Shown: positions 35,545-44,523, numbered from the stretch's first letter. The stretch is DNA of 64,000 nucleotides from Flavobacterium sp. N2270 (GCF_025947225.1 NZ_CP110005.1:1364001-1428000), one strand, 5' to 3'. Notes: generated by a model not told the origin, from the sequence alone. Numbers and translations are program-made.

Positions 35545-36459
35545 ATGAAAAGCAAACTCCTTATAGTATTTTTAATTTCAAGCCTTGTTTTTGTTGCTTG
35601 TAATTCTAATGTGAAAAATAAAAACATCAATTCTCAAAAAGTAGATATTGAAAAGCTGACTGAAAATTTGACAGAAAAAATTATCTCACCAAATAAATTA
35701 AGTGAAATATGGCAAAGTCTTCCGTTAAAACAATTGCCAATTATAGATACAACTTCTTTTGATAATATAAATGATAATAAGGTTTTTAATGCGGAACAAT
35801 TAAAATCGTTACAAATTGAAGCAATTTATCCAAATTTTTTTGAAGAAAATACTCATTTCAAAGTAAGTCCATCTTATAAAATAAATTTATCTAAAGAATT
35901 TTATACCATTGTAATAAATGTTTTTAAAGGAGAACATGAATTGGAAACAGTTTTAATCAATTACGATAGTTCAAATGAAAATTTGATTGATTTTAAAATT
36001 ATTGCTTATGATGAAATTGCAGAAAGTATTTCCAAAAAAAAGTCTAAAATAGAAAAGGAGAGCATTACAATTAGTGACGAATTTTATTTGGAAGAAACTA
36101 AAATTGAAGTTTCAAAATTTCATATTAACAAAAATGGTGAACTTAATCCAATTAAAACTGAATTCACAAGTGTTATAAGGCCAAAAAAAGACATTTTATT
36201 AAACAAAGTTTATGTCGATACAATTCAATTTTCATCTTACAATGATGATTATGATTATAAATTGTTGCTGGGAAAAAAGAAAGGGAAATCAGTATCTTTA
36301 GTTTATAATTGGGAATGGGAAACGAATAAAAAACTAAACTTCAAGCATGATGATTATATAAAAGTCACATGGAAAATGGACAGTATTTTCGTCGCTGGTG
36401 ATGGAGAAACATTAGACTTCAAAGAAAGAGCTATTAATGCAGAAAAAATTAAATTTTAA
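35545..36459 (+). CDS. Hypothetical lipoprotein
   Basis: 304 residues with a lipobox ending at Cys19 (LVFVAC) and no strong acidic export signal after it, so more likely periplasmic-facing. The mature part has alternating strands and ends with DSIFVAGDGETLDFKERAI. No domain recognised. It adjoins the previous gene with no gap. Confidence 0.62.
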   Translation: MKSKLLIVFLISSLVFVACNSNVKNKNINSQKVDIEKLTENLTEKIISPNKLSEIWQSLPLKQLPIIDTTSFDNINDNKVFNAEQLKSLQIEAIYPNFFEENTHFKVSPSYKINLSKEFYTIVINVFKGEHELETVLINYDSSNENLIDFKIIAYDEIAESISKKKSKIEKESITISDEFYLEETKIEVSKFHINKNGELNPIKTEFTSVIRPKKDILLNKVYVDTIQFSSYNDDYDYKLLLGKKKGKSVSLVYNWEWETNKKLNFKHDDYIKVTWKMDSIFVAGDGETLDFKERAINAEKIKF

Positions 36460-36479
36460 AATATTCAAGAAAGTATCAA

Positions 36480-37199
36480 ATGAAAATTATTATCACACAA
36501 CTTTTTTTCTTTATTACTATAGGTGTTTATTCGCAAGAGACTTCTCTTTTAGATTCTGTTTTAGGTCAATTAAATTTAAAAAAATCAAAAATTAAAACTG
36601 AATTAGTTGTTTTTAAAAGTTTTCCTAATAATTTAAACGAAACAATAATTGTGATCCCGGAAATAGTTGATGAAGGTGAAATGTATTTCGAGTTGAATAG
36701 TCATATCCTTATAATTGATAGTAAAAGTGGAAATATAAAAAGCTACTTTTTTGAAAGCTCAAAGACTAATAATTGGATTTCAGATGCAATACAATTAACT
36801 GAAATTACAATTGACACAGCTCCTTATAAAGTTTCAAAAAATGAACGTGCATTTGGAATTAGATTGCATTTTATAGGTAGTTCTCGGCCAAATCCTTATG
36901 AGAACGAAATAATTTCATTATTTGTACAGTCAAAGAACAAATTAAAAAAGATTTTAAATAATTATGAAATTTCTTATAATGGAGGAGAATGGGATACAAA
37001 TTGTGAAGGTAAATTTGTTGATGAAAGAAAAGTGCTTATTATTTCTAATAATAAAACAAATGGACTTTTTGATATTTTAGTAAAAAATAAAATTTCTGAA
37101 ACAACTAATTATATTAATGAAAATGGTGAATGTAATTATATTGAAAAAAATAAAACTAAAAAAAAGAGCCTAAAATTTAATGGGTATGAATACAAATAA
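36480..37199 (+). CDS. Hypothetical secreted protein, last of the unknown cluster
   Basis: 239 residues, signal peptide 1-18 (GVYSQ). LNSHILIIDSKSGNIKSYFFES and AFGIRLHFIGSSRPNPYENEIISLF suggest a beta sandwich. Two cysteines (WDTNCEGKF and NGECNY) could form a disulfide outside the cytoplasm. Function unknown. A long AT-rich gap to trxB follows. Confidence 0.62.
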   Translation: MKIIITQLFFFITIGVYSQETSLLDSVLGQLNLKKSKIKTELVVFKSFPNNLNETIIVIPEIVDEGEMYFELNSHILIIDSKSGNIKSYFFESSKTNNWISDAIQLTEITIDTAPYKVSKNERAFGIRLHFIGSSRPNPYENEIISLFVQSKNKLKKILNNYEISYNGGEWDTNCEGKFVDERKVLIISNNKTNGLFDILVKNKISETTNYINENGECNYIEKNKTKKKSLKFNGYEYK

Positions 37200-37331
37200 T
37201 TCAGACTTTTAAATAATATTTTAAAAACGTATATTTTTTTATATTTATAAAGAAAAATTGTAATAAGATTAAATTATAGTTAAATTGATTTTTTTGTAAT
37301 TTATATAACACTTCAATACTTTCAAATTTAT

Positions 37332-37339
37332 TACTTTTG
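37332..37339 (+). promoter_or_regulatory. Probable -7 promoter element of trxB
   Basis: TACTTTTG matches TAnnTTTG and lies 26 bases before the trxB ATG. Confidence 0.5.
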
Positions 37340-37365
37340 AACTTTATAAATAATACAATACAATT

Positions 37366-38313
37366 ATGTCAGATACAATAGAGAAAGTAAAATGCTTAAT
37401 TATAGGTTCAGGTCCTGCAGGTTATACTGCAGCAATTTATGCAGCTAGAGCAAACATGAACCCTGTTTTATATCAAGGAACCCAGCCTGGAGGTCAATTA
37501 ACTACTACAAATGAAGTAGAAAATTTCCCAGGTTATGTAGATGGAGTTACAGGACCAGAAATGATGATTCAATTACAAAGTCAAGCACAAAGATTTGGAA
37601 CAGATGTTCGCGATGGTTGGGCAACAAAAGTTGACTTTAGCGGCGATATTCACAAAGTTTGGATTAACGACACTAAAGAAATACACTGTGAAACGGTAAT
37701 TATTTCTACAGGAGCTTCTGCTAAATATTTAGGATTGCCTTCTGAACAAAAATACCTACAATTAGGTGGTGGAGTTTCTGCATGTGCAGTTTGTGACGGA
37801 TTCTTTTATAGAAATCAAGAAGTTGTAATCGTTGGAGCAGGAGATAGTGCTTGTGAAGAAGCACACTATTTATCTAAATTATGTACCAAAGTTACTATGG
37901 TTGTAAGAAAAGACGAATTTAGAGCGTCTAAAATTATGGCTGAACGTGTTCAAAAAACAAAAAACATTACTATTATGTTCAATACTGAAACTGATGAGGT
38001 TTTAGGAGACGGACAAGTGGTTACTGGTGTAAGATTAAAAAATAATGTTACTGGCGAATTAACAGAAATTCCTGCAACTGGATTTTTTGTTGCTATTGGA
38101 CATAAACCAAATACAGATATTTTTAAAGATTATATTGATTTAGATGCAACAGGTTATATTAAAAATATTCCTGGAACTTCTAAAACTAACGTAGCTGGTG
38201 TTTTTGTAGCTGGTGATGCAGCTGATCATGTGTACAGACAAGCAATTACTGCTGCTGGTACTGGTTGTATGGCTGCATTAGATGCAGAACGCTATTTAGC
38301 TTCAAAAGATTAA
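37366..38313 (+). CDS. trxB: Thioredoxin-disulfide reductase
   Basis: FAD enzyme that passes electrons from NADPH to thioredoxin. 315 residues: FAD-binding GSGPAG (14-19), redox-active Cys140-Ala-Val-Cys143 followed by Asp, NADPH-binding VGAGDSACEEA, and the final FAD motif VAGDAADHVYRQAITAAGTG. Own promoter and terminator, so a single-gene unit. Confidence 0.97.
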   Translation: MSDTIEKVKCLIIGSGPAGYTAAIYAARANMNPVLYQGTQPGGQLTTTNEVENFPGYVDGVTGPEMMIQLQSQAQRFGTDVRDGWATKVDFSGDIHKVWINDTKEIHCETVIISTGASAKYLGLPSEQKYLQLGGGVSACAVCDGFFYRNQEVVIVGAGDSACEEAHYLSKLCTKVTMVVRKDEFRASKIMAERVQKTKNITIMFNTETDEVLGDGQVVTGVRLKNNVTGELTEIPATGFFVAIGHKPNTDIFKDYIDLDATGYIKNIPGTSKTNVAGVFVAGDAADHVYRQAITAAGTGCMAALDAERYLASKD

Positions 38314-38328
38314 TTTAAATTATTATAT

Positions 38329-38361
38329 AAAAAAATCCCGAATTTAATTCGGGATTTTTTT
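38329..38361. terminator. Terminator between trxB and the GIN-domain gene
   Basis: A 14-bp stem (seven A then TCCCGAA at 38329-38342; TTCGGGA then seven T at 38348-38361), loop TTTAA. Its symmetry lets it serve both convergent genes. Confidence 0.9.
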
Positions 38362-38382
38362 ATGTTTATTTCTGAGTAATTC

Positions 38383-39216
38383 TTATTTCTCTTTTTTATA
38401 CAAAGTCGTATTGTTGGTAAATTTTACAATTTCAATTTTTGGTTCACCTAATAACTCAATTTCTGATTTTCCTGCAGCCGAAATTTTAATGTTTTTTGCC
38501 ACATTTACACTTGCTTTAGCATAACTTTCTACAGTAATATCTAAATTTGAAATAGTGAATTTTTTAGCAATTAAATCTGAACTGTTATCAAGTCTTACTT
38601 TAGCCATTGAAGCATCACCTTCTATTTGTGCCTTCCCTTTTTGGTATAAATCTATCTTCACTTCTGGCGAAGCAATTAAGGCTTTTAATTCGGCATCCTT
38701 GCTAACTTCTACAGTTGTATTATCTGCTTTTATATTTAATTCTGCTTCTGACTTATCGTTTAACATAATTGCAAAAAACTTAGATCTTACATTTAGAAAT
38801 GAACGCGAATTGTCGTAATTTTTAACCGTAATATTTTCTAATTCTATATCTGCTAAAGCATGAATTTTAGTATCATGTTTTGCAGTAATAAGCTTTAAAT
38901 TATCAGTGTAGTTTATTCTAACAGAAAATTTCTTTTCTCCGTAAACGTCTTTTAAGGAATTTATTCTTAATGTGTTGCCTAGAATTGTGTAATTGATAAT
39001 ATCATGTAAATTGTCATCTGCTTCTATTTCTAAAGATGCAGAATCTGCTTTTACTAAATATATTTCTAGATTGTCTTCAACATCAATGTTTTCAAAGTTT
39101 TCTAATTTTTTAATACTAAGAGTAACAATTTTAGAACCTTTAATTCTTTCTTTCTTTTGTCCGAATGTTAATGAACAGGTAAAGACAATTAAAAATAAAA
39201 GTGTAATTTTTTTCAT
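38383..39216 (-). CDS. GIN-domain (DUF2807) secreted protein
   Basis: 277 residues from MKKITLLFLIVFTCSLTFGQ (signal peptide to about 20); an ATG at 39252 would put twelve residues before the signal peptide and is not preferred. The mature part is a right-handed beta-helix-like GIN domain: IEADDNLHDIINYTILGNTLRI, then short rungs. Members are surface or periplasmic proteins of unknown activity. A second, different GIN protein lies upstream. Confidence 0.82.
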   Translation of the reverse strand: MKKITLLFLIVFTCSLTFGQKKERIKGSKIVTLSIKKLENFENIDVEDNLEIYLVKADSASLEIEADDNLHDIINYTILGNTLRINSLKDVYGEKKFSVRINYTDNLKLITAKHDTKIHALADIELENITVKNYDNSRSFLNVRSKFFAIMLNDKSEAELNIKADNTTVEVSKDAELKALIASPEVKIDLYQKGKAQIEGDASMAKVRLDNSSDLIAKKFTISNLDITVESYAKASVNVAKNIKISAAGKSEIELLGEPKIEIVKFTNNTTLYKKEK

Positions 39217-39321
39217 TATAAATTTTATTTGTTTTTTTAAATAGTAGCTCAAGAATCATTCCACTTTATAACTAATTAGGAATAATAAATAGAGAAATAC
39301 TTATATGACAAATATAAAAAA

Positions 39322-39347
39322 AAACATCAGTGTTATTACTGATGTTT
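39322..39347 (-). terminator. Terminator, minus strand
   Basis: A 10-bp stem (AAACATCAGT/ACTGATGTTT, loop of six) followed on the minus strand by a long run of T. It could end the GIN-PspC unit or the small peptide at 39362-39436. Confidence 0.75.
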
Positions 39348-39361
39348 GATTTTTGTATTAC

Positions 39362-39436
39362 TTAAAATATAGATTCTATAATGTTAATGATAAAAGTAAA
39401 CACAAATTCTATTATTTGGACAACTAGCTTTATCAT
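39362..39436 (-). CDS. Possible 24-residue hydrophobic peptide
   Basis: An ATG at 39436 opens MIKLVVQIIEFVFTFIINI... and ends in TAA after 24 residues; 20 of them form one hydrophobic helix. A terminator follows 15 bases downstream. AT-rich DNA can give such frames by chance and no promoter was found, so this is tentative. It resembles small membrane peptides, including type I toxins, only in general form. Confidence 0.25.
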   Translation of the reverse strand: MIKLVVQIIEFVFTFIINIIESIF

Positions 39437-39531
39437 GATTGATTTTTTTTTGGATTAGTAAATTTAAATAAAAGTGTTTTTCTTGCTGTTAATTTTTTAT
39501 TAATTCTTTGTTAAAAGACTTATTTTAATAT

Positions 39532-40257
39532 TTATTCTTTATCAACACTTCCGCCAGATGTTTCTTCTTTTGTGATTTTTGTAGGTTCTTGAATGTAGTC
39601 AATAGAACTTCCGCTTGATGCTTTTGCATCTAATTTTACAATTGGATTTACAGTAGTTGAACTTCCACTTGTAGATTGTGCGAAAACTTCATTTACAGCA
39701 AGGTTACTGGCGTCTATTTCGCTTCCGCTAGACGATTGTGTTTCTAGACGCAAAGCTTTTCCAGATGCTTTTATTTCACTTCCGCTTGTAGATTCGCAAC
39801 TTACACTTTCGTATTCTAATTCTACATCAATTTCACTTCCGCTACTTGATTTTAAAGCAATAGATGAGCCGTTTAATTTATTTTTTGATGTTATAGATGA
39901 GCCACTTGAAGATTCTAAACTTGAAATTGTTTGCATCTTAACTCTAACTTTAATTGCAGACATATTATTTATATTTCCATCGATTTTTACAATTAGAGTT
40001 CCGTTTTCAACTTTAGTAATAACATATTCAATTAAATTATCATCAGTTTCTACTTCAATTTCAGTAGGACTTCCTTGTTCTATTATAACATCAACACCTG
40101 AACTAGCAGAAATTTTAGTAAATTTTTGATCGATATTTCTTTTTTCAGAAATTATATTTCCGCTTCCGTCAATACCGTTTCCAAAGTTTATATTATGTTT
40201 ACATGAAGTAAAACCTACTAATATAAATAGAGCGAATAATTTAATTGTTGTTTTCAT
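39532..40257 (-). CDS. GIN-domain lipoprotein with SGS repeat rungs
   Basis: 241 residues. Lipobox Cys19 (VGFTSC). The DUF2807 domain has six rungs marked by S-S/T-S-G-S, with the glycine at 119, 140, 159, 178, 198 and 216, a period of 18-21 residues that fits a beta helix. It follows the PspC gene by 11 bases. Function unknown; position suggests a role in the envelope response controlled by the PadR regulator. Confidence 0.85.
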   Translation of the reverse strand: MKTTIKLFALFILVGFTSCKHNINFGNGIDGSGNIISEKRNIDQKFTKISASSGVDVIIEQGSPTEIEVETDDNLIEYVITKVENGTLIVKIDGNINNMSAIKVRVKMQTISSLESSSGSSITSKNKLNGSSIALKSSSGSEIDVELEYESVSCESTSGSEIKASGKALRLETQSSSGSEIDASNLAVNEVFAQSTSGSSTTVNPIVKLDAKASSGSSIDYIQEPTKITKEETSGGSVDKE

Positions 40258-40268
40258 GTTTAACTAGT

Positions 40269-42026
40269 TTAGTTGATTTCTACTTTTATTTTTTTAATTT
40301 CAGACTTGATTTCGTCTTTGATTTCATTTTTTATTTGATCAATATCTTCTTTAGAATTACTTACTTTCTTTACTAAAACTCCATTTTTATCATAATATAA
40401 AGTGGTAGAAATACCAGGGTTTGAGTCTTCATTAATTTCTATGTCAATATTGTCATTATTTAAACAATTTAAACAATCCATCTCAGTTCCGTTTACTTTA
40501 TAATAGAATCCTTCAGGACCGTAATATTTACTAATGTCTGAATTATTAGAAGTTAAATAATCGGTTATTGATTCTTCAGGAAAAATTACAAATCCATTTG
40601 GTAAATAAAGATAAATATGAACCTCTTGATCTCTGTATTTGTTTTTAAAATCGGTAACAAAATAATTGTCTAATTTAATTTTATTTCCTTGAATATCAAA
40701 ATGATAGTTTATTTTTTCTGCTCTATTCTTAGCTTCAGTAATTGATTTTCCATCGGCAGTTTTTTCAACTTGAAAATAAGGAACATCTTTATCTGTATTC
40801 ATTAAATGCAATCTCACATTTGTAGAGTAAATAACTTCATTGTTATTTTCGTCGTGTGTAAACTTACTTGAAGTTTTTCTGCTTACGCTTTTAGAATAGA
40901 AATCATTTACTTCCATTTTTATAAAAAGTGTATCAGTAGGCTGAATATTTAAAAATTCTTTTTGAACCACTTTCCCTTCAAATCCAACTTGGTTTGCTTG
41001 TTGTACTCCTAAATATATTGTAAAACCTACTGCAATAATCCAAATAGCAATTAAACCATATTTTACATAATTAGCCATTGGCTTCATGTTGTTTACTAAT
41101 AATTTTAATCCTAAAACAATTAAGAATAAAAATGGAATTCCTACGGTAAGCAATAATAAAATTCCTTGTAACCAAAATGGTACATCGCTATAAAATGGTG
41201 AACTTAAGTTGTTAAATGTTATTTTTTCTGACAATGAAAACGAGAAAATCATTATTAATGAACCAATTACAATTGCTAACAATGATGTTGAAGCAATAAA
41301 AATCATAAATGCACCTATAATTTTAGCAAATACTTTAAAAATGGATAAAAATAAATCGCCAATTGTTGAAGCAACTTGGTTTGCGCCCGATTTTGCTGTG
41401 TTTGCAATTTTTTGATGATCTATATTGTTTATTTTTCCAGTAATATCATCAAAACCTTCTTTTACTTTTTTTTCAATATTAGAAATGTTTATGGGTTCAC
41501 CTTTCATTTCTAGTTTTTGATTATTAGTAATAGCTTCAGGAACTAAAATCCATAAGATAATATAGATTAATAAACCTGTACCAAAACCAAAGAATAAAAT
41601 TACCATAATTATTCTCAACCATAATGGATCAATTCCAAAATAATGACCAAGACCAGCTAAAACTCCACCTAACATTGAATTATCTCTATCTCTATATAAT
41701 TTTTTTGTATTAGTATAGGTTCTGTTGTTTGAATAATCTGAATTAAAACTTGAAGTTGAGTCTTCATCAATTTTATAATCTTCTGGTTGTCCCATTATAG
41801 AAATAACTTCATCGATTTCTTTAATTCCAACTACTTGTTTTTCGTTTTGTAAACGCTCTTGAAAAAGTTCTGCGATTCTACTTTCAATGTCTTTAACAAT
41901 TTCATCTCTTCCGTCTGGTGAAAGTGAACGTTTTACAGCATCAAAGTATCTTGATAACTTTTGATAGGCATCTTCATCTATATGAAAGAAATAACCTCCT
42001 AAATTTATACTTATTGTTTTGTTCAT
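40269..42026 (-). CDS. PspC-domain membrane protein
   Basis: 585 residues. A small N-terminal domain (1-60, INLGGYFFHIDEDAYQKL) precedes a PspC domain (about 106-165, KLYRDRDNSMLGGVLAGLGHYFGIDPLWLR), then three or four membrane helices (to about 350) and a large outer domain. PspC proteins act in envelope stress and sense membrane disturbance. It is 5 bases after the PadR gene. Confidence 0.88.
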   Translation of the reverse strand: MNKTISINLGGYFFHIDEDAYQKLSRYFDAVKRSLSPDGRDEIVKDIESRIAELFQERLQNEKQVVGIKEIDEVISIMGQPEDYKIDEDSTSSFNSDYSNNRTYTNTKKLYRDRDNSMLGGVLAGLGHYFGIDPLWLRIIMVILFFGFGTGLLIYIILWILVPEAITNNQKLEMKGEPINISNIEKKVKEGFDDITGKINNIDHQKIANTAKSGANQVASTIGDLFLSIFKVFAKIIGAFMIFIASTSLLAIVIGSLIMIFSFSLSEKITFNNLSSPFYSDVPFWLQGILLLLTVGIPFLFLIVLGLKLLVNNMKPMANYVKYGLIAIWIIAVGFTIYLGVQQANQVGFEGKVVQKEFLNIQPTDTLFIKMEVNDFYSKSVSRKTSSKFTHDENNNEVIYSTNVRLHLMNTDKDVPYFQVEKTADGKSITEAKNRAEKINYHFDIQGNKIKLDNYFVTDFKNKYRDQEVHIYLYLPNGFVIFPEESITDYLTSNNSDISKYYGPEGFYYKVNGTEMDCLNCLNNDNIDIEINEDSNPGISTTLYYDKNGVLVKKVSNSKEDIDQIKNEIKDEIKSEIKKIKVEIN

Positions 42027-42031
42027 GACTT

Positions 42032-42361
42032 TTAGTTTTGACTTGTTATAATGTTAACCGCATCAGATAATTCTGTCCACGTTGTATTTAATTCTAATAA
42101 AAATTCTTTTCCTTCATCTGTTAACCCGTAGTATTTACGAGGTGGCCCAGATGTAGATTCTTCCCAGCGATAGCTTAATAATCCGTCGTTTTTTAATCGT
42201 GTTAATAAAGGATAAACTGTTCCTTCTACAACGAGTAGTTTCGCTTCTTTTAGAGTTTCTAGTATTTCAGAAGTGTAAGCATCTTTTTCTTTTAAGACCG
42301 ATAAAATGCAAAACTCTAAAACACCTTTTCTCATTTGAGCTTTTGTGTTTTCAATGTTCAT
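42032..42361 (-). CDS. PadR-family transcriptional regulator
   Basis: 109 residues, a winged helix with the PadR pattern (GVLEFCILSVLKEKDAYTSEILETL, then VVEGTVYPLLTRLKNDGLLSYRWEES, GPPRKYYGLTDEGKEFL). PadR proteins repress neighbouring membrane-protein genes. It probably controls the DUF4870-PadR-PspC-GIN unit from the palindromic sites upstream of 42886. Confidence 0.93.
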   Translation of the reverse strand: MNIENTKAQMRKGVLEFCILSVLKEKDAYTSEILETLKEAKLLVVEGTVYPLLTRLKNDGLLSYRWEESTSGPPRKYYGLTDEGKEFLLELNTTWTELSDAVNIITSQN

Positions 42362-42430
42362 AATGCTTTTTGATTTTTTTAATTAAACTGTTCATTTTTT
42401 GATTGTTGATTGATTTGATGATATTTTAAT

Positions 42431-42886
42431 TTACTTGATAAATGGTATTGTTAATGGATATTTATAGTATTCTCCGTTTGATGATTTTGCTGAAGCATAA
42501 ATGATTAAGAAAAATTCACCAATCTTAACAAAGAATAATAATAAAATTGCTGTAAAGCCTAAAATGACATAACCAGTTATATTATGATGAGTTAGAATGT
42601 CATTTAAATAAACTTCTTGCTCATTAATTCTTGATAAATCTATTGTATGGATTAACCATAATATAAATGTAGGTACAGCAATAATTAAAAATACAATTGA
42701 ATATAAAAATACACTTAATTGAAAATTTATGGCTTGTTTTCCGTTATGATCAATAAAAGTGGAATCATTTTTTTTAGATGACCAAATTAGTAATGGTAAA
42801 ATAATACCACTAAAAGGTATAATGTATTGACATAATGATGATAAATGTATCAATGTTGCGGTGCTTTTTTCGTTTGATGTTTCCAT
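42431..42886 (-). CDS. DUF4870 membrane protein
   Basis: 151 residues, three membrane helices (about 15-32, 48-72, 103-135). The N-terminal STATLIHLSSLCQYIIPFSGIILPLLIW is the DUF4870 signature. Function unknown; often adjacent to PspC proteins. First gene of the unit leading to PadR. Confidence 0.86.
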   Translation of the reverse strand: METSNEKSTATLIHLSSLCQYIIPFSGIILPLLIWSSKKNDSTFIDHNGKQAINFQLSVFLYSIVFLIIAVPTFILWLIHTIDLSRINEQEVYLNDILTHHNITGYVILGFTAILLLFFVKIGEFFLIIYASAKSSNGEYYKYPLTIPFIK

Positions 42887-42915
42887 AATTATACTATAAC
42901 TATTAATTTCTTATA

Positions 42916-42923
42916 CAAATATA
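42916..42923 (-). promoter_or_regulatory. Probable -7 promoter element of the DUF4870-PadR-PspC unit
   Basis: The minus-strand TATATTTG matches TAnnTTTG, 30 bases before the ATG. About 18 bases upstream, TATGTAACGCATA (42941-42953) has TATG/CATA arms and overlaps the -33 region, where a repressor would sit. Confidence 0.55.
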
Positions 42924-42989
42924 TGTCTAAAAAAAGGTATTATGTAACGCATAGTACTTAAATTTAACAAAAAATTAACATAAATAAAA

Positions 42990-43009
42990 ATAGTAGGCAT
43001 GCATACTAT
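42990..43009. promoter_or_regulatory. 20-bp palindrome, possible operator
   Basis: ATAGTAGGCATGCATACTAT is a palindrome with a single mismatched pair. It lies in the divergent gap between the PadR-containing unit and the DUF4442 gene. The binding protein is not known; PadR is the nearest candidate. Confidence 0.5.
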
Positions 43010-43040
43010 TTTTTAATATATTTACAAAAAAATCATAATT

Positions 43041-43496
43041 ATGAAATTCACTCCTTCAAAATTAAACGCTTTTGTATTTTTTAAACTTCCATCTGCTTTT
43101 TGGAGCGGAGTTAGAGTAAAATCAATTACGGAAGAAAAATGTGAAGCAACAGTTAAGCACAGGTGGTTTAATCAAAACCCATTTAATTCAATGTATTTTG
43201 CTGTACAAGCTATGGCTGCTGAGTTTACAACAGGAGCATTAATGATGATGCAAATTAAAAAAAGCGGAAAAAGTATTTCAATGTTAGTCGCTAATAATAA
43301 ATCTACTTTTACAAAAAAAGCAACTGGCAGAATTACTTTTACTTGTAATCAAGGACATTTAATTAAGGAAACGATCCAAAAAGCAATTGATACAATGGAA
43401 GGGCAAACGGTTTGGTTAACTTCTACAGGTTTAAATGAAGAAGGAATTCAGGTTTCAGAAATGCAATTTGAGTGGACAATTAAAGTTCGAAAATAA
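43041..43496 (+). CDS. DUF4442 hotdog-fold protein
   Basis: 151 residues. FVFFKLPSAFWSGVRVKSI, then WFNQNPFNSMYFAVQAMAAEFTTGALMM, follow the DUF4442 thioesterase-like pattern. An acyl-CoA thioesterase activity is possible by fold only. A TATATTTA sequence near 43017 may be its -7 element. Confidence 0.85.
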   Translation: MKFTPSKLNAFVFFKLPSAFWSGVRVKSITEEKCEATVKHRWFNQNPFNSMYFAVQAMAAEFTTGALMMMQIKKSGKSISMLVANNKSTFTKKATGRITFTCNQGHLIKETIQKAIDTMEGQTVWLTSTGLNEEGIQVSEMQFEWTIKVRK

Positions 43497-43556
43497 CTCA
43501 TTTTCAAACAAGTGTTAAGATACGTTAATTACCTTTCATTAAACTATTTTCATTCG

Positions 43557-43564
43557 TAACTTTG
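43557..43564 (+). promoter_or_regulatory. Probable -7 promoter element of the epimerase gene
   Basis: TAACTTTG matches TAnnTTTG and lies 18 bases before the ATG at 43583. Confidence 0.5.
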
Positions 43565-43582
43565 ATATAAATCAAATTTCTA

Positions 43583-44488
43583 ATGAAAGTCTTAATTACA
43601 GGTGCAACAGGTTTAGTAGGTAATGAATTAATAAAAATACTATTGCAAAATGGTATTTCGGTTAATTATCTAACAACTTCTCGAGGAAAAATTGCAAATG
43701 AAAATAACTATAAAGGTTTTTTTTGGAACCCTTCAGTAGGAGAAATTAACGAAGAAGCTTTTACTAATGTTGATGTTATTGTTCATTTAGCGGGAGCAAC
43801 TGTTGCTAAAAGATGGACCAATAGTTATAAACAAGAAATTATGAATAGTAGAATAGATTCTACTAAATTGCTTTATAAAACGCTTGAAAGAATAAATCAT
43901 CAAGTAAGTCAAATAGTTTCTGCTTCAGCCATAGGTATTTATCCAGATAGTCTTACTAAAGTATATCATGAAACTGATCTAGAAGTTGATAATTCTTTTT
44001 TAGGAAATGTTGTAAAACAATGGGAGGAAGAAGTAAATCAATTTAAAAACTTAGATATTTTAGTTGCTAAAATAAGAATTGGGTTAGTTCTTTCTAAAAA
44101 TGGTGGAGCTTTACAAGAAATGGTTAAACCAATTAAAATAGGAACCGGAGCTGCTTTTGGTTCGGGAGAACATTATCAGTCATGGATTCACATTCAAGAT
44201 TTAGCAGCTGTTTTTTATCACATCATTCAATATAAAAGAGAAGGGATTTATAATGGAGTTTCTCCTTATCCAGTAACAAATAGTCAATTAACTAAAGCAA
44301 TTGCAAAAACATTAGGTAAGCCTTTATTTTTACCAAATATTCCAAAGTTTGTAATGAAATTAATACTTGGTGATATGCATCAATTATTATTCTCTAGTCA
44401 ACATGTAAGTTCTAGGAAACTATTAGACGAAAATTTCCAATTTAAATATGCTTCTTTAGATAAAGCATTACATGATTTATTAAAATAA
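43583..44488 (+). CDS. TIGR01777-type NAD-dependent epimerase/dehydratase
   Basis: 301 residues of short-chain dehydrogenase fold. The nucleotide-binding ITGATGLVGNELI (5-17) and VDVIVHLAGATVAKRWT are clear; SASAIGIYPDS replaces the usual YxxxK region, as normal for this subgroup, related to cell division inhibitor SulA-like epimerases. Substrate unknown. Single gene ending in a terminator. Confidence 0.9.
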   Translation: MKVLITGATGLVGNELIKILLQNGISVNYLTTSRGKIANENNYKGFFWNPSVGEINEEAFTNVDVIVHLAGATVAKRWTNSYKQEIMNSRIDSTKLLYKTLERINHQVSQIVSASAIGIYPDSLTKVYHETDLEVDNSFLGNVVKQWEEEVNQFKNLDILVAKIRIGLVLSKNGGALQEMVKPIKIGTGAAFGSGEHYQSWIHIQDLAAVFYHIIQYKREGIYNGVSPYPVTNSQLTKAIAKTLGKPLFLPNIPKFVMKLILGDMHQLLFSSQHVSSRKLLDENFQFKYASLDKALHDLLK

Positions 44489-44513
44489 AAAAACCGCCAA
44501 TTGGCGGTTTTTT
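44488..44513. terminator. Bidirectional terminator
   Basis: A palindrome (AAAAAACCGCCAA at 44488-44500 and TTGGCGGTTTTTT at 44501-44513) between two convergent genes. It overlaps the last base of the epimerase stop codon. Confidence 0.88.
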
Positions 44514-44523
44514 ATTTTAATTC

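Larger units (their letters stand above)
39217..39531. other. Intergenic region with a terminator and a possible small peptide
   Basis: These 315 bases hold a minus-strand terminator hairpin (39322-39347), a possible 24-residue hydrophobic peptide (39362-39436, minus strand) and otherwise AT-rich sequence. I see no promoter box of good quality here. Confidence 0.5.

Noticed and set aside
39595..39920. Repeated CTTCCGCT-type DNA motifs as an array
   Set aside because: They encode the SGS rungs of the GIN protein; the repeat is explained by the protein.
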